Below are positions 50,537 to 63,436 of a DNA stretch of 64,000 bases, piece after piece. The notes below the pieces were generated by a model. The model was not told where the DNA came from and did no database searches. It saw only the letters and a program-made list of their open reading frames with translations. The stretch is from Desulfotomaculaceae bacterium (GTDB taxonomy: Bacteria; Bacillota; Desulfotomaculia; Desulfotomaculales; Pelotomaculaceae): assembly GCA_028696455.1 (NCBI GenBank), contig JAQVGZ010000002.1:33594-97593 (forward strand), read 5' to 3'. Made by a program: the position numbers and the translations under genes. Every line of letters starts with the position of its first letter. The stretch's first letter is position 1.

Positions 50537-53500
50537 ATGGTTTATCCCGAGAAGGTTGGCGTCAGAGAGCGTAAGAGTTTTGCCAAGTTAAAAGAGATAT
50601 TGGAACTGCCCAACCTTATTGAGGTCCAGCGCAATTCTTACGAGTGGTTTTTAAAAGAGGGTTTGAGAGAGGTTTTTCTGGATATATCTCCTATACAAGA
50701 CTTTACCGGAAACCTTGTGCTTGAGTTTTTGGATTATGCCCTCGGTGACCCAAAGTATTCAGTTGAGGAATGTAAGGAGAGGGATGTTACCTTTGCCGCT
50801 CCTTTACGGGTAAAAGTAAGGCTGATTAATAAAGAGACTGGGGAAGTAAAAGAACAGGAAGTCTTTATGGGAGATTTCCCGCTGATGACTGATAAGGGGA
50901 CCTTTATCATCAATGGTGCGGAGCGGGTGATAGTAAGTCAGCTTGTCCGTTCGCCCGGGGTTTATTTTAATGAGATTATCGACCCAACTGGCAAACGGCT
51001 TTATACTGCTACCATAATTCCCAACCGTGGTGCCTGGCTGGAATTTGAAACTGATATTAACGACCATGTGTTTGTGCGTATTGACCGGACGAGGAAGATC
51101 CTGGCCACGGTACTAGTACGTGCTCTGGGTTATAACTCCAATATTAGCATCAGTGATCTTTTTAACGGAGACAAATATATTCAAGAGACATTGAACAGGG
51201 ACAACTGCGATACAGAAGATGAGGCCTTGGTGGAAATCTATAAGCGTCTAAGACCAGGGGAGCCGCCAACTGTAGAAAGTGCAAGATCCCTCTTGGTGGC
51301 GTTATTCTTCGATCCTAAGCGCTACGACCTGGCCAATGTCGGACGATATAAAATACAAGAAAAGTTAAAGCATGGTATCCTATACCGTTACGGTGAAAAT
51401 ACTGGTGGAGAGACTGAGTTTGACCCTTATCTGAGGAAAGATGTACCTAAAGAGCATGAGTTCATTAGAGAGCTGACTCGCGAAGATATCATTGAGACAA
51501 TTAGATACCTACTTGGTTTGATGAATGGTGAAGGCCACGTGGACGACATCGACCACTTGGGCAACCGTCGCTTACGGTCAGTTGGCGAACTTTTGCAGAA
51601 CCAGTTCCGGATAGGTCTTTCCAGAATGGAACGGGTGGTTCGTGAGAGAATGACTATTCAAGATGTAGACGTGATCACCCCACAGGTATTAATTAATATA
51701 CGTCCAGTGGTTGCTGCTATAAAAGAATTCTTTGGTTCCAGCCAATTATCGCAATTCATGGACCAGACCAACCCACTGGCTGAGCTTACCCATAAGAGAA
51801 GACTATCTGCCTTGGGACCCGGTGGTTTGTCGAGGGAAAGGGCCGGATTTGAAGTTCGTGATGTCCACAATTCCCACTACGGCCGGATGTGTCCTATTGA
51901 AACACCTGAGGGTCCTAATATCGGCCTGATTGGTTCACTCAGCACTTATGCAAGGATTAACCCGCTTGGTTTTATTGAGACGCCTTATCGTAAGGTAGAT
52001 AAGGAAAGTAAGCGCGTTACTGATGAAATCGTTTACCTCACTGCGGATAGAGAGGAAGGTTATGTCATTGCTCAGGCCAACGCGCCGCTGGACGATGAGG
52101 GGCATTTTTTGGAGAAGCGTGTCAATGCCCGTTCACCAGAGATTGTGGTAGTCCCGGCAGACCGTGTTGATTTCATGGACGTTTCCCCAAAGCAGGTCTT
52201 TAGCATAGCTACATCCCTGATCCCGTTTTTGGAACACGATGATGCAAACCGTGCTTTAATGGGAGCTAATATGCAGCGTCAGGCTGTGCCTCTGTTAAAA
52301 ACCCAGGCGCCCCTGGTTGGTACTGGTATTGAATATAAAGCTGCAAGGGATTCGGGGGTGGAAGTTATTGCAAAAAACCCGGGTGTCGTTGAGAAAGTAA
52401 CTGCGAATGATATTGTTATCAAGGCTGATGCCAGATACGAGGGGACGTGGCCATATGATGTTATTATGCCAGGTTCTGAGGAACAGTTGGTAAGTAAAGG
52501 GGAAAGCATTACCTGCGCTGGTGTGCAGATTTTAAAACAAGCCGGGCTTTTACTAGAGGAATCGGCTATAGTAAGACTTACGGTTTATGATGTTCCGCTC
52601 CCGCAGATTATTGATGATAAAAAATATCATTTGCCCAAAATTAAGGAAATAAAGGCCCTAAATGATATTTGTGAACCAGTAACAGGGGATCTAATGGTTA
52701 AAAAAGGGGAAAAGCTGAATTTGGGCCGCCTGCACTACCTGTACGATGCTGGGGTGAAGACAATTTCAATATTAGTGGATTTGAATCTTGTTTACAAACC
52801 GCCAGGAATTGATCATTACAAATTATTGAAGTTTACCCGCTCCAATCAGGGCACATGTATCAATCAGAAACCTATAGTAAAAAAAGGTGAAAAGGTGATA
52901 GCAGGGCAGGTTATCGCTGACGGTCCATCTACTGATTCTGGTGAACTGGCTCTAGGCAGGAATATACTGGTAGCGTTTATGCCCTGGGAAGGCTATAATT
53001 ATGAAGATGCAATCCTTATTAGCGAGAAAGCTGTAAAAGAGGATTTCTTTACCTCAATTCATATAGAAGAATACGAATGCGATGCTCGTGATACTAAGTT
53101 AGGTCCTGAGGAGATCACCCGGGATATACCAAATGTTGGCGAAGAGATCTTGAAAGATCTGGATGCAAGGGGGATTATCCGCACGGGTGCTGAAGTGCGT
53201 CCAGGTGATATCTTAGTTGGTAAAGTAACACCGAAGGGAGAAACAGAATTGACTGCCGAGGAGCGTCTGCTTCGGGCAATTTTTGGTGAGAAGGCACGGG
53301 AGGTAAGGGACACCTCACTGCGGGTGCCCCATGGTGAAGCCGGTAAGATCGTGGACGTCAAGGTTTTTTCCCGTGATAACGGGGATGAATTACCGCCTGG
53401 TGTAAACCAATTGGTTCGAGTATATATTGCCCAAAAAAGGAAGATCTCCGAAGGTGATAAAATGGCTGGCCGCCATGGGAATAAAGGGGTTGTTGCCCGG

Positions 53501-54313
53501 ATCCTGCCGGAGGAAGATATGCCATTCCTGCGGGACGGCACACCTATTGAAATTGTTCTGAACCCGCTGGGTGTTCCTTCCAGGATGAATATTGGACAGG
53601 TTCTAGAAGCCCACCTGGGCTGGGCTGCCAAAGCGCTTGGTTATCATGTTGCTACACCGGTGTTCAATGGAGCGTCAGAGGAGGATATTCTTGCCTTGTT
53701 GCGTGAGGCAGGCCTTCCCGAAGACGGTAAGATGAGGTTATATGACGGGCGTACGGGAGAGCCCTTTGATAACCCGGTAACAGTGGGTTATGTTTATATG
53801 CTTAAACTTGCTCACTTGGTGGACGATAAAATCCACGCCCGGTCCACAGGCCCCTACTCTCTAGTTACACAGCAGCCATTGGGCGGAAAGGCACAGTTCG
53901 GGGGGCAGCGGTTTGGTGAGATGGAGGTATGGGCGCTGGAGGCTTACGGTGCAGCTTACACCCTGCAGGAAATATTAACTGTTAAATCTGACGATGTAGT
54001 TGGCCGGGTGAAGACCTATGAATCTATCGTTAAAGGAGAAAATGTGCCTGAGCCCGGTGTTCCCGAGTCCTTTAAAGTACTAATTAAGGAACTGCAAAGC
54101 CTGGGGCTTGACGTCAGGGTGCTGGCTGAAGACAATCGGGAAATTGATATTAAGGAGGTTGAAGAGGACATTACCGAAACTGCTAAGGAATTAGGTATTG
54201 ATATACAGCGAGAAGAACCACCTGATAAAGAAGAGATTGATGGTGATGCTGATGATATAGAAGATATCAATGATGATTTTGATGAAGAGGATTTTGACCT
54301 GGAAGGCGATTAA
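50537..54313 (+). CDS. rpoB: DNA-directed RNA polymerase subunit beta
   Basis: 1258 residues. Starts [27 protein letters not shown] in family style. The rifampicin-binding region ([32 protein letters not shown]) is of the sensitive type: Asp, His and Ser at the usual positions. Other core blocks include [19 protein letters not shown] and [20 protein letters not shown]. The last 40 residues are strongly acidic. The ATG follows a GGGGTG site. Confidence 0.98.
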   Translation: MVYPEKVGVRERKSFAKLKEILELPNLIEVQRNSYEWFLKEGLREVFLDISPIQDFTGNLVLEFLDYALGDPKYSVEECKERDVTFAAPLRVKVRLINKETGEVKEQEVFMGDFPLMTDKGTFIINGAERVIVSQLVRSPGVYFNEIIDPTGKRLYTATIIPNRGAWLEFETDINDHVFVRIDRTRKILATVLVRALGYNSNISISDLFNGDKYIQETLNRDNCDTEDEALVEIYKRLRPGEPPTVESARSLLVALFFDPKRYDLANVGRYKIQEKLKHGILYRYGENTGGETEFDPYLRKDVPKEHEFIRELTREDIIETIRYLLGLMNGEGHVDDIDHLGNRRLRSVGELLQNQFRIGLSRMERVVRERMTIQDVDVITPQVLINIRPVVAAIKEFFGSSQLSQFMDQTNPLAELTHKRRLSALGPGGLSRERAGFEVRDVHNSHYGRMCPIETPEGPNIGLIGSLSTYARINPLGFIETPYRKVDKESKRVTDEIVYLTADREEGYVIAQANAPLDDEGHFLEKRVNARSPEIVVVPADRVDFMDVSPKQVFSIATSLIPFLEHDDANRALMGANMQRQAVPLLKTQAPLVGTGIEYKAARDSGVEVIAKNPGVVEKVTANDIVIKADARYEGTWPYDVIMPGSEEQLVSKGESITCAGVQILKQAGLLLEESAIVRLTVYDVPLPQIIDDKKYHLPKIKEIKALNDICEPVTGDLMVKKGEKLNLGRLHYLYDAGVKTISILVDLNLVYKPPGIDHYKLLKFTRSNQGTCINQKPIVKKGEKVIAGQVIADGPSTDSGELALGRNILVAFMPWEGYNYEDAILISEKAVKEDFFTSIHIEEYECDARDTKLGPEEITRDIPNVGEEILKDLDARGIIRTGAEVRPGDILVGKVTPKGETELTAEERLLRAIFGEKAREVRDTSLRVPHGEAGKIVDVKVFSRDNGDELPPGVNQLVRVYIAQKRKISEGDKMAGRHGNKGVVARILPEEDMPFLRDGTPIEIVLNPLGVPSRMNIGQVLEAHLGWAAKALGYHVATPVFNGASEEDILALLREAGLPEDGKMRLYDGRTGEPFDNPVTVGYVYMLKLAHLVDDKIHARSTGPYSLVTQQPLGGKAQFGGQRFGEMEVWALEAYGAAYTLQEILTVKSDDVVGRVKTYESIVKGENVPEPGVPESFKVLIKELQSLGLDVRVLAEDNREIDIKEVEEDITETAKELGIDIQREEPPDKEEIDGDADDIEDINDDFDEEDFDLEGD

Positions 54314-54402
54314 TATTTGTGGTGAGTGGTTAGTTGCTGGATGGAATTACCTTAACATAATTCAATGTCTGATGCTCCTACCAACAAAGAGAGGGGGTCT
54401 TT

Positions 54403-57400
54403 TTGCTGGACTTAAATAATTTTGACCAAATCCGGATCGGCTTGGCATCTCCTGAACAGATTATTAGTTGGTCCAGTGGCGAGGTCAAGAAGCCTGAAAC
54501 CATCAACTATCGCACCCTAAAACCGGAAAGAGATGGGCTTTTTTGCGAACGTATCTTTGGTCCTACCCGTGACTGGGAGTGTCATTGTGGCAAATACAAA
54601 CGCGTCCGTTATAAGGGGGTAGTTTGCGACAGGTGTGGCGTAGAGGTCACCCGTTCCAAGGTGCGTAGGGAACGTCTTGGCCACATTAAATTAGCTGCGC
54701 CCGTTTCCCATATATGGTATTTTAAAGGTATTCCAAGCCGAATGGGACTTCTTCTGGACATGTCCCCACGAGCCTTGGAGAGAGTTTTGTATTTTGTTTC
54801 ATATATTGTTACTGATCCAGGTGAAACCGGATTGATCAAAAAACAGCTGCTTACTGAGACCGAGTACCGGGAACACCGGGAAAAGTATGGCAACATGTTT
54901 AAAGCTAGCATGGGCGCCGAAGCTATTAAAAAGCTTCTGGAGGAAATTAACCTGGAGGATCTGGCCAGGGAACTGCGTCAGGAATTAAAAGATGTCACAG
55001 GCCAGCGGAAAATTAGGGCGATAAGGCGTTTGGAGGTAGTTGAATCATTCCGTAAATCAGGAAATCAACCAGTATGGATGGTGCTGGACGTAGTTCCAGT
55101 GATTCCTCCCGAGCTTCGACCGATGGTACAACTGGATGGAGGACGTTTTGCAACGTCCGACTTAAACGATTTATACCGACGTGTAATAAACCGGAACAAC
55201 CGTTTGAAAAGATTGTTGGATTTAGGGGCGCCTGATATTATTGTCAGGAATGAAAAGAGAATGCTTCAGGAAGCCGTGGATGCGCTCATTGATAATGGTC
55301 GCCGGGGCCGTCCAGTAACCGGACCGGGTAACCGGCCGTTAAAGTCGCTAAGTGACATGTTGAAAGGGAAGCAGGGTAGGTTTCGTCAAAACCTTCTGGG
55401 CAAACGGGTCGATTATTCCGGCCGTTCGGTAATAGTGGTAGGTCCGAATTTGAGCATGCACCAATGTGGTCTGCCAAAAGAAATGGCCCTGGAATTGTTT
55501 AAGCCTTTTGTGATGAAGCGTCTGGTTAATGATGGTTACGCCCACAACATTAAAAGCGCAAAGCGCATGGTAGAAAGAGTGCGTTCAGAAGTATGGGATG
55601 TGCTTGAAGATGTGATTGGTGAGCATCCGGTTTTGTTAAACCGCGCTCCTACCTTACACCGTTTGGGCATCCAGGCTTTTGAACCAGTGTTGGTGGAGGG
55701 ACGTGCGATCCAAATTCACCCGATGGTCTGTACAGCTTATAATGCAGACTTTGACGGTGACCAGATGGCTGTACATGTGCCGCTCTCTGCAGAGGCTCAG
55801 GCCGAGGCCAGGCTATTAATGCTATCTTCAAATAATATTTTAAATCCTAAGGACGGCCGCCCGGTAGCCATTCCAACTCAAGACATGGTCCTCGGGATAT
55901 ACTATCTGACCATGGAAAAGCGCGGAGTATATGGTGAGGGGAAAGTATTTAAGGACAGAGAAGAGGCTGTGATGGCCTATTATACTAATGACGTTTCCCT
56001 TCATGCCATGATTAGAGTGCGGATAGCTGATGGAAACATACTTGAAACCACCACTGGTAGAATTATTTTTAATGAGGTAATTCCTCAAGATTTGGGATAT
56101 ATTAACCAGGTGGCAGATAAAAAGGTATTAAGCAAAATTGTTGATGATTGTTACCGCAGGCTAGGCTTTTCAGCTACTACTAGCTTGCTGGATGGCATTA
56201 AAAAACTTGGTTTTACTTTTGCTACTAAAGCCGGGCTCACTATTGGTGTTCAGGATATTAAAATTCCCGAGAAAAAGAAAGAGATCCTTAAAGACGCAGA
56301 AAAGCAAGTCGAAAAGGTGGAGCTGCAATACCGTCGTGGCTTGATTACAGAGGATGAGCGCTATCGTACAGTAATCGGGATTTGGAATGATGCCACTAAA
56401 CATGTTACTGAAGCGCTGGTTGATTCATTGGATCGGTTTAACCCGGTCTATATGATGGCAAACTCCGGTGCTCGTGGTAATATTCAGCAGATTCGTCAAC
56501 TTGCCGGGATGCGTGGTTTAATGGCTGATCCATCCGGTCGGATTATCGACTTACCTATTAAGGCGAATTTTCGTGAGGGTTTAACTGTGTTGGAATACTT
56601 CATCTCTACCCACGGCGCAAGGAAAGGGCTGGCTGATACTGCACTGCGGACGGCCGACTCCGGTTACCTCACCCGCCGCCTGGTTGACGTTGCCCAGGAC
56701 GTAATAGTTAGAGAGGTTGATTGTGGTACTAACTCGGGTATCGAAGTTGGGGAGATTAAAGACGGTAATGAGGTTATTGAAAAAATTGATGACCGGATAA
56801 TCGGGCGGGTCGCCCTGGAAGATGTTAAGGTGGATTTAGGGCTTGGTGATGTATTGGAACATAATATCTGCATGCCAGAGACCGGCGAAGTGCTTGTAAC
56901 TGCCGAGAAAATACTAGATGAAGAGGATGTTGAAAAAATTCGGGAAGCCGGTCTGCCACTGCCCCAGAAAACACTGGTATTTGCCGATGCTGAGATTACT
57001 AAGGAACAAGCTGATGAAATAGTGAAACACGGGGTGAAAAAAGTCAAGATCCGTTCTGTTTTAACCTGTCGCAGCCGTTATGGAGTTTGCATCAAGTGCT
57101 ATGGGCGCAACCTGGCTTCCGGTCGCAAGGTCGATATCGGCGAGGCAGTAGGGATTATTGCAGCCCAAAGTATTGGTGAACCAGGTACCCAGCTTACTAT
57201 GCGCACCTTCCATACCGGTGGTGTGGCCGGTGATGACATTACCCAGGGTTTGCCTCGTGTAGAAGAATTATTTGAAGCCAGGCGCCCCAAAGGGCAGGCT
57301 ATTATTGCGGAAACAGACGGTTTGATTGAGGTGCGGGAAGTAAAGGGGCGCAGGGAAATAGAAGTAACTGCTGACGACGGCGAAAAGTCTGTTTACCAGG

Positions 57401-58053
57401 TGCCTTATGGCGCCCGTCTCAAAGTTAAGAATAATGAACGTGTTTACGCAGGGGATGAGCTAACTGAAGGATCGGTGAACCCGCATGATTTGCTGAAAAT
57501 TAAAGGGGTCCAAGGGGTGCAGGTCTACCTGTTACAGGAGGTTCAGCGGGTTTACCGACTACAGGGTGTAGATATTAATGATAAACACATCGAAGTTATG
57601 ATTAGGCAAATGCTCCGAAAAATAAAAGTAGAAGATAGTGGTGATACTGAGCTGTTGCCTGGTGGTTTGATCGATGTCTTTGATTTCGAAGAAGAAAATA
57701 AACGAACTGTGGAGCGGGGTGGTAAACCTGCAACTGCTAAGCCGGTACTGCTGGGAATTACCAAGGCCTCACTTGCCACTGATTCTTTCCTTTCGGCGGC
57801 TTCCTTTCAGGAGACCACCAGGGTGCTTACTGAAGCAGCCATTAAAGGTAAGCTTGATCCCTTGCTTGGATTGAAGGAAAATGTAATCATTGGAAAACTT
57901 GTTCCCGCTGGTACGGGGATGTCCCGCTATCGCAACATCAGCATAAATATGGAGGATGAAGGGGAAACCGCTGTCGAAGAATACAATGATAGGGAAATAA
58001 ATCAGGATAAGGATATCGCAAAAGATAATATACAGTATAACCTGCAAACGTAA
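54403..58053 (+). CDS. rpoC: DNA-directed RNA polymerase subunit beta'
   Basis: 1216 residues, TTG start 7 nt after GAGGGGG. The N-terminal zinc finger ([13 protein letters not shown] then CDRCGVEV), the catalytic magnesium loop [12 protein letters not shown] (near residue 450), the bridge helix/trigger loop region ([16 protein letters not shown]) and a second zinc site ([13 protein letters not shown]) are present. 89 nt after rpoB. No terminator is evident after it. Confidence 0.98.
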   Translation: MLDLNNFDQIRIGLASPEQIISWSSGEVKKPETINYRTLKPERDGLFCERIFGPTRDWECHCGKYKRVRYKGVVCDRCGVEVTRSKVRRERLGHIKLAAPVSHIWYFKGIPSRMGLLLDMSPRALERVLYFVSYIVTDPGETGLIKKQLLTETEYREHREKYGNMFKASMGAEAIKKLLEEINLEDLARELRQELKDVTGQRKIRAIRRLEVVESFRKSGNQPVWMVLDVVPVIPPELRPMVQLDGGRFATSDLNDLYRRVINRNNRLKRLLDLGAPDIIVRNEKRMLQEAVDALIDNGRRGRPVTGPGNRPLKSLSDMLKGKQGRFRQNLLGKRVDYSGRSVIVVGPNLSMHQCGLPKEMALELFKPFVMKRLVNDGYAHNIKSAKRMVERVRSEVWDVLEDVIGEHPVLLNRAPTLHRLGIQAFEPVLVEGRAIQIHPMVCTAYNADFDGDQMAVHVPLSAEAQAEARLLMLSSNNILNPKDGRPVAIPTQDMVLGIYYLTMEKRGVYGEGKVFKDREEAVMAYYTNDVSLHAMIRVRIADGNILETTTGRIIFNEVIPQDLGYINQVADKKVLSKIVDDCYRRLGFSATTSLLDGIKKLGFTFATKAGLTIGVQDIKIPEKKKEILKDAEKQVEKVELQYRRGLITEDERYRTVIGIWNDATKHVTEALVDSLDRFNPVYMMANSGARGNIQQIRQLAGMRGLMADPSGRIIDLPIKANFREGLTVLEYFISTHGARKGLADTALRTADSGYLTRRLVDVAQDVIVREVDCGTNSGIEVGEIKDGNEVIEKIDDRIIGRVALEDVKVDLGLGDVLEHNICMPETGEVLVTAEKILDEEDVEKIREAGLPLPQKTLVFADAEITKEQADEIVKHGVKKVKIRSVLTCRSRYGVCIKCYGRNLASGRKVDIGEAVGIIAAQSIGEPGTQLTMRTFHTGGVAGDDITQGLPRVEELFEARRPKGQAIIAETDGLIEVREVKGRREIEVTADDGEKSVYQVPYGARLKVKNNERVYAGDELTEGSVNPHDLLKIKGVQGVQVYLLQEVQRVYRLQGVDINDKHIEVMIRQMLRKIKVEDSGDTELLPGGLIDVFDFEEENKRTVERGGKPATAKPVLLGITKASLATDSFLSAASFQETTRVLTEAAIKGKLDPLLGLKENVIIGKLVPAGTGMSRYRNISINMEDEGETAVEEYNDREINQDKDIAKDNIQYNLQT

Positions 58054-58118
58054 AGAAATTGCGCTTTAATTTCATTTAGGGAATTTTGAAGAGATTATAG
58101 CTCCTTTTCTTTGAAATA

Positions 58119-58147
58119 TTGACAATGCCATCTAGCAATGATAAGAT
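58119..58147 (+). promoter_or_regulatory. promoter of the L7Ae-type gene and str operon
   Basis: TTGACA (58119-58124), 17-nt spacer, TAAGAT (58142-58147). A TTG open frame begins inside this -35 element, which argues that the coding start is the later ATG. Confidence 0.75.
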
Positions 58148-58181
58148 GTTAAAGTGTCCGAATTTCAGGAGGTTAGGCGGT

Positions 58182-58433
58182 ATGGCTTATGAGCAACTGT
58201 TATCAGCGCGAAAAAAGACAGTAGGCGCCAAGCAGACATTGAAAGCAGTTGAGCGAGGGTACGCCAAAACGGTTTTTATAGCAAAGAATGCTGATCGGCA
58301 CGTGGTTGAGCCCATCCTCCAGATGTGTATAGAAAAAGGTATACAGGTGAACCAGGCAGATTCCATGCAAACTCTGGGCAGGGCATGTGGTATTGAGGTG
58401 GGATGTGCTGCAGCGGCGGTTATTGAAGACTAG
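58182..58433 (+). CDS. rplGB: L7Ae-family ribosomal/kink-turn-binding protein (YbxF-like)
   Basis: 83 residues from the ATG at 58182, which follows AGGAGGT. L7Ae/L30e fold: KKTVGAKQTLKAVERGYAKTVFIAKNAD and LGRACGIEVGCAAAAVI. Bacillus YbxF binds kink-turns of RNA including riboswitches. It lies between rpoC and rpsL as in Bacillus. Confidence 0.92.
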   Translation: MAYEQLLSARKKTVGAKQTLKAVERGYAKTVFIAKNADRHVVEPILQMCIEKGIQVNQADSMQTLGRACGIEVGCAAAAVIED

Positions 58434-58477
58434 ATTTTTGAACATGATTACATAGCCAGGAAGGAGGTGTTTTTATA

Positions 58478-58852
58478 GTGCCCACTATTACTCAGTTGAT
58501 CCGCAAGGGCAGGGAAAATATTTTTAAAAAATCTGATGCGCCGGCACTGAAAGAGTGTCCACAGAAGCGTGGCGTTTGTACTAGGGTTTATACAACTACA
58601 CCGAAAAAGCCAAATTCAGCTTTACGTAAAGTAGCCCGGGTCAGACTCACCAACGGCATTGAGGTAACCTCCTATATTCCCGGCATCGGGCATAACTTAC
58701 AGGAGCACTCAGTGGTTCTGGTACGTGGTGGCAGGGTTAAAGATATACCGGGTGTCAGGTATCATATCGTTCGTGGTTCATTAGATTCCGCGGGTGTGCA
58801 AAATAGGAACCGGGCGCGTTCAAAGTATGGATCCAAACGCCCCAAGAAATAA
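58478..58852 (+). CDS. rpsL: 30S ribosomal protein S12
   Basis: 124 residues, GTG start after [23 protein letters not shown], then [21 protein letters not shown] with the unmutated Lys of the streptomycin site, and [14 protein letters not shown]. Decoding-centre protein. Confidence 0.97.
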   Translation: MPTITQLIRKGRENIFKKSDAPALKECPQKRGVCTRVYTTTPKKPNSALRKVARVRLTNGIEVTSYIPGIGHNLQEHSVVLVRGGRVKDIPGVRYHIVRGSLDSAGVQNRNRARSKYGSKRPKK

Positions 58853-58888
58853 TCAACTCTAAAATTTATATAGCGAGGGGGGAAATAT

Positions 58889-59359
58889 GTGCCAAGAAGA
58901 GGGGCTGTAACAAGACAGGAAGTTCTGCCAGACCCTGTTTATCGGAGCAAGGTTTTGGCAAAACTTGTCAACCAGGTAATGTTAGACGGCAAAAAGAGCG
59001 TGGCTGAATCAGTAGTTTATGGCGCCATGGATATCATTAAAGAGAGAACAAATAAAAATCCGCTTGAGGTTTTTGAGCAGGCGATGAAAAATATTATGCC
59101 GGTCCTAGAGGTAAAAGCTCGACGAGTCGGTGGGGCTAACTACCAGGTACCGGTTGAGGTGCGTCAGGACCGCAGGCAAACGTTGGCCATTCGCTGGCTT
59201 ACTAGATACTCCAGAGAACGGGCCGGGCGGACCATGAAAGAAAAACTTGCTAGTGAAATTATGGACGCGGCGGTGGGTACGGGTAGTTCTGTTAAGAGAA
59301 AAGAGGATACCCATAAGATGGCAGAGGCTAACAAAGCATTTGCGCATTACCGCTGGTAG
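58889..59359 (+). CDS. rpsG: 30S ribosomal protein S7
   Basis: 156 residues, GTG start after [52 protein letters not shown] and [13 protein letters not shown] are conserved. It nucleates assembly of the 30S head and in the str operon can repress translation. 36 nt after rpsL. Confidence 0.97.
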   Translation: MPRRGAVTRQEVLPDPVYRSKVLAKLVNQVMLDGKKSVAESVVYGAMDIIKERTNKNPLEVFEQAMKNIMPVLEVKARRVGGANYQVPVEVRQDRRQTLAIRWLTRYSRERAGRTMKEKLASEIMDAAVGTGSSVKRKEDTHKMAEANKAFAHYRW

Positions 59360-59370
59360 GGGGGATCTCG

Positions 59371-61446
59371 ATGGCGCGTCAGTTTTCGTTGGATAAAATT
59401 CGAAACATAGGAATAATGGCACATATTGACGCCGGGAAAACCACCACTAGCGAGCGGATACTTTTTTATACGGGAAAGGTGCATAAAATTGGTGAGGTTC
59501 ACGACGGGGCGGCAACCATGGATTGGATGGTTCAAGAGCAGGAGCGGGGTATCACGATTACATCTGCGGCAACTACTAGCAGGTGGCGCGATTATCAAAT
59601 TAACATCATTGATACGCCAGGACATGTGGACTTCACAGTTGAAGTAGAACGTTCCCTGCGCGTGCTTGACGGCGCAGTAGCAATCTTTTGCTCGGTTGGA
59701 GGTGTTGAACCACAATCTGAAACAGTTTGGCGGCAGGCTGACAAGTATCGTGTTCCAAGAATAGCTTTTATTAATAAAATGGACCGGGTAGGAGCTGATT
59801 TTACCCGGGGAATTAAAATGATTGAGGAACGCTTGGGGGCGCGGCCCGTCGCTGTTCAGATGCCCATTGGGATTGAAGATAAGTTTTGTGGTGTAATTGA
59901 CTTAGTTCGAAATAGGGCCATAATTTATACGGACGAGCTTGGTGTTGAAAGTCAGGAGACTGATATTCCGCCCGAGTTGGCCGGGGAGGCCCTGACTCTG
60001 AGAAACAGGTTAATTGAGGCAGTTGCAGAAGATGATGAAAACTTAATGGCGAAGTATCTTGAAAATAAAGAGTTTACTGAAGCTGAGATTATTGAAGGAA
60101 TAAGAAAGTCCACTCTGTCTGTGAAGATGGTTCCTGTACTTTGTGGCTCTGCCTTTAAAAACAAGGGTGTACAGCCGTTGCTGGACGCAATAGTTGATTA
60201 CCTTCCTGCCCCTACCGATGTACCGGCCATTCGAGGACTCGACCCGGTCAGCGGTGAGGAAATAACTCGAGCAGCCAGTGATGAGGAACCATTTGCAGCA
60301 CTGGCCTTTAAAGTTATGGTTGACCCATACGTAGGTAGATTGACTTTTCTCCGGACTTACTCGGGGCAGCTGAAATCCGGGTCCTATATATTTAACTCTA
60401 CCAAGAAACGGCGGGAGCGGGTTGGGCGTATCCTAAAAATGCATGCTAACCACAGGGAGGATGTTACAGAAGTCTATGCAGGTGACATTGTTGCAGTGGT
60501 TGGCTTGAAAACGACAGGCACCGGTGATACCCTTTGTGACGATAAGGCCCCAGTATACTTGGAGTCAATGGATTTTCCGGATCCGGTGATTCAGGTGGCT
60601 ATCGAGCCTAAAACCAAGCTGGATCAAGAGAAAATGGGTATTGCACTGCAAAAGCTTGCTGAAGAGGATCCAACCTTTCAGATCAATACAGATGCTGAAA
60701 CCGGCCAGACGCTGATTTCCGGAATGGGTGAACTGCACCTAGAAGTGATTATTGATCGGATGCTGCGGGAGTTTAATGTGGAAGCGAATGTTGGTCGACC
60801 TCAGGTTGCCTATAAGGAAACCATCAGGAAAAAAGTCAAAGCTGAGGGTAAATTCATCCGCCAGTCTGGTGGTCGCGGCCAGTACGGTCATGTGGTTCTA
60901 GATATTGAGCCAAGGGAACCTGGCTCTGGCTACGAATTCAAGAATAAAATTATTGGTGGAGCTATCCCCAAGGAATATATCCCAGCAGTTGATGCTGGTA
61001 TAAAAGAAGCGATGGAAAATGGTGTTTTGGCTGGCTTTCCGATGGTGGATATCGGTGTTACTCTGCTGGACGGTTCTTATCATGATGTTGACTCATCTGA
61101 AATGGCCTTTAAAATCGCTGGTTCAATAGGGTTCAAAAATGCTGTCGGTAGTGCTGCCGCGGTATTGCTGGAACCGGTAATGAAGGTCGAGGTTGTGGTA
61201 AACGACGAGTATATGGGCGATGTAATCGGTGATATAAACTCCAGGCGAGGACGGATTGAGGATATGGAGCCGCGCGGTGGTGCGCAGATTATTCATGCTT
61301 TAGTGCCTCTTGCGGAGATGTTTGGCTATGCTACAGACTTGCGTTCCCGAACGCAGGGTCGCGGCGTATACAGTATGCAGTTTGACCATTACTCAGAAGT
61401 TCCACAAAATATTGCGGAAGGAATTATTGCCAGGCGGCAAGGGTAA
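59371..61446 (+). CDS. fusA: translation elongation factor G
   Basis: 691 residues. GTP-binding motifs [18 protein letters not shown] and NKMD, with the switch I segment ([12 protein letters not shown]); domains II to V follow ([21 protein letters not shown]). It drives translocation. 11 nt after rpsG, with GGGGGGAT as ribosome site. Confidence 0.98.
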   Translation: MARQFSLDKIRNIGIMAHIDAGKTTTSERILFYTGKVHKIGEVHDGAATMDWMVQEQERGITITSAATTSRWRDYQINIIDTPGHVDFTVEVERSLRVLDGAVAIFCSVGGVEPQSETVWRQADKYRVPRIAFINKMDRVGADFTRGIKMIEERLGARPVAVQMPIGIEDKFCGVIDLVRNRAIIYTDELGVESQETDIPPELAGEALTLRNRLIEAVAEDDENLMAKYLENKEFTEAEIIEGIRKSTLSVKMVPVLCGSAFKNKGVQPLLDAIVDYLPAPTDVPAIRGLDPVSGEEITRAASDEEPFAALAFKVMVDPYVGRLTFLRTYSGQLKSGSYIFNSTKKRRERVGRILKMHANHREDVTEVYAGDIVAVVGLKTTGTGDTLCDDKAPVYLESMDFPDPVIQVAIEPKTKLDQEKMGIALQKLAEEDPTFQINTDAETGQTLISGMGELHLEVIIDRMLREFNVEANVGRPQVAYKETIRKKVKAEGKFIRQSGGRGQYGHVVLDIEPREPGSGYEFKNKIIGGAIPKEYIPAVDAGIKEAMENGVLAGFPMVDIGVTLLDGSYHDVDSSEMAFKIAGSIGFKNAVGSAAAVLLEPVMKVEVVVNDEYMGDVIGDINSRRGRIEDMEPRGGAQIIHALVPLAEMFGYATDLRSRTQGRGVYSMQFDHYSEVPQNIAEGIIARRQG

Positions 61447-61534
61447 AATACTGGTAGCTAAAATAGGCCGGAAGGCTCTGCAAATAGATTGCACTGTTTG
61501 CAAATAACCAAGGATTAAAAAGGAGGATAAAACA

Positions 61535-62737
<1,203 letters not shown>

Positions 62738-62953
62738 CTCTCTAAAGTGTAACAACAATAATTGCACAAGCGATGAGGTGAGAGGTTGCCTTTTTCGGTA
62801 TTTGACGGTCAGGAAAACTGCGCAGAGTATTTCGCCATGCGATGTTTTGGCTAAGTTTATTGGTTGTTCGATACGGCTGTCATTAACTGAAATGTAGGGG
62901 AATTTTCACCGAGAAAGTCCGGTAAACGGGCGAAAAGGAGAACTGGATAACTA
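62738..62953 (+). promoter_or_regulatory. leader region before rpsJ
   Basis: 216 bases between tuf and rpsJ. GCCA/TGGC (about 62841-62861) and, next to the start, TTTTC (62903-62907) with GAAAA (62932-62936) enclosing CCGGTAAACGG. The last stem would cover part of AAGGAG (62935-62940). No clear tuf terminator. Likely S10-operon control region; family not assigned. Confidence 0.4.
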
Positions 62954-63262
62954 ATGAAGAGTCAAAAAATTAGGATCAGACTAAAAGCCTATGATCACCA
63001 TATACTGGACCAGTCAGCCTTGAAGATTGTAGATACTGCAAGGAGAACGGGGGCTTCAGTTGCCGGCCCTGTTCCGTTGCCAACTGAAAAAAATATTTAT
63101 ACAATCCTTCGCAGCCCACATGTGAATAAGGATTCCCGGGAACAATTCGAGATGCGGACGCATAAGCGGCTAATCGATATCATTGAGCCAACACCTAAAA
63201 CAGTAGACGCACTAATGCGCCTGGATCTTCCGGCCGGTGTAGATATAGAAATTAAGCTTTAG
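62954..63262 (+). CDS. rpsJ: 30S ribosomal protein S10
   Basis: 102 residues: [27 protein letters not shown] and [16 protein letters not shown], then [17 protein letters not shown]. Component of the 30S head and, with NusB, of antitermination complexes. The AAGGAG is 13 nt from the ATG, longer than usual. Opens the S10 operon. Confidence 0.96.
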   Translation: MKSQKIRIRLKAYDHHILDQSALKIVDTARRTGASVAGPVPLPTEKNIYTILRSPHVNKDSREQFEMRTHKRLIDIIEPTPKTVDALMRLDLPAGVDIEIKL

Positions 63263-63286
63263 AAACGTACATTTAAGGGGTATAAG

Positions 63287-63414
63287 TTATCTGCTTCTTT
63301 ACTACAAGCGTATGCAGATAATAAACAAATTAAAGAGGTAATGTAAGTACCAGCTTCGACCTCTTTACTAGGGCAGGGGCTAGAGATAAAAGACACGCTT
63401 AATGGCAGCCCCTG
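63287..63414 (+). promoter_or_regulatory. triple-hairpin element between rpsJ and rplC
   Basis: Three perfect stems in a row: TTATCTGC (63287-63294)/GCAGATAA (63314-63321); TAAAGAGGT (63331-63339)/ACCTCTTTA (63359-63367); CAGGGGCT (63374-63381)/AGCCCCTG (63407-63414). The rplC ribosome site GGAGGTG begins 6 nt later. Perfect pairing in all three, in a gap that is short in most genomes, suggests an RNA control element. Confidence 0.6.
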
Positions 63415-63436
63415 AAAAACGGAGGTGCATCAAGTA

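Noticed and set aside
53059..53631. A 190-codon minus-strand frame inside rpoB
   Set aside because: Shadow of a highly conserved coding region; no independent signals.
58119..58181. A longer start for the L7Ae-type gene
   Set aside because: The TTG is part of the TTGACA promoter box, so it cannot be in the mRNA.
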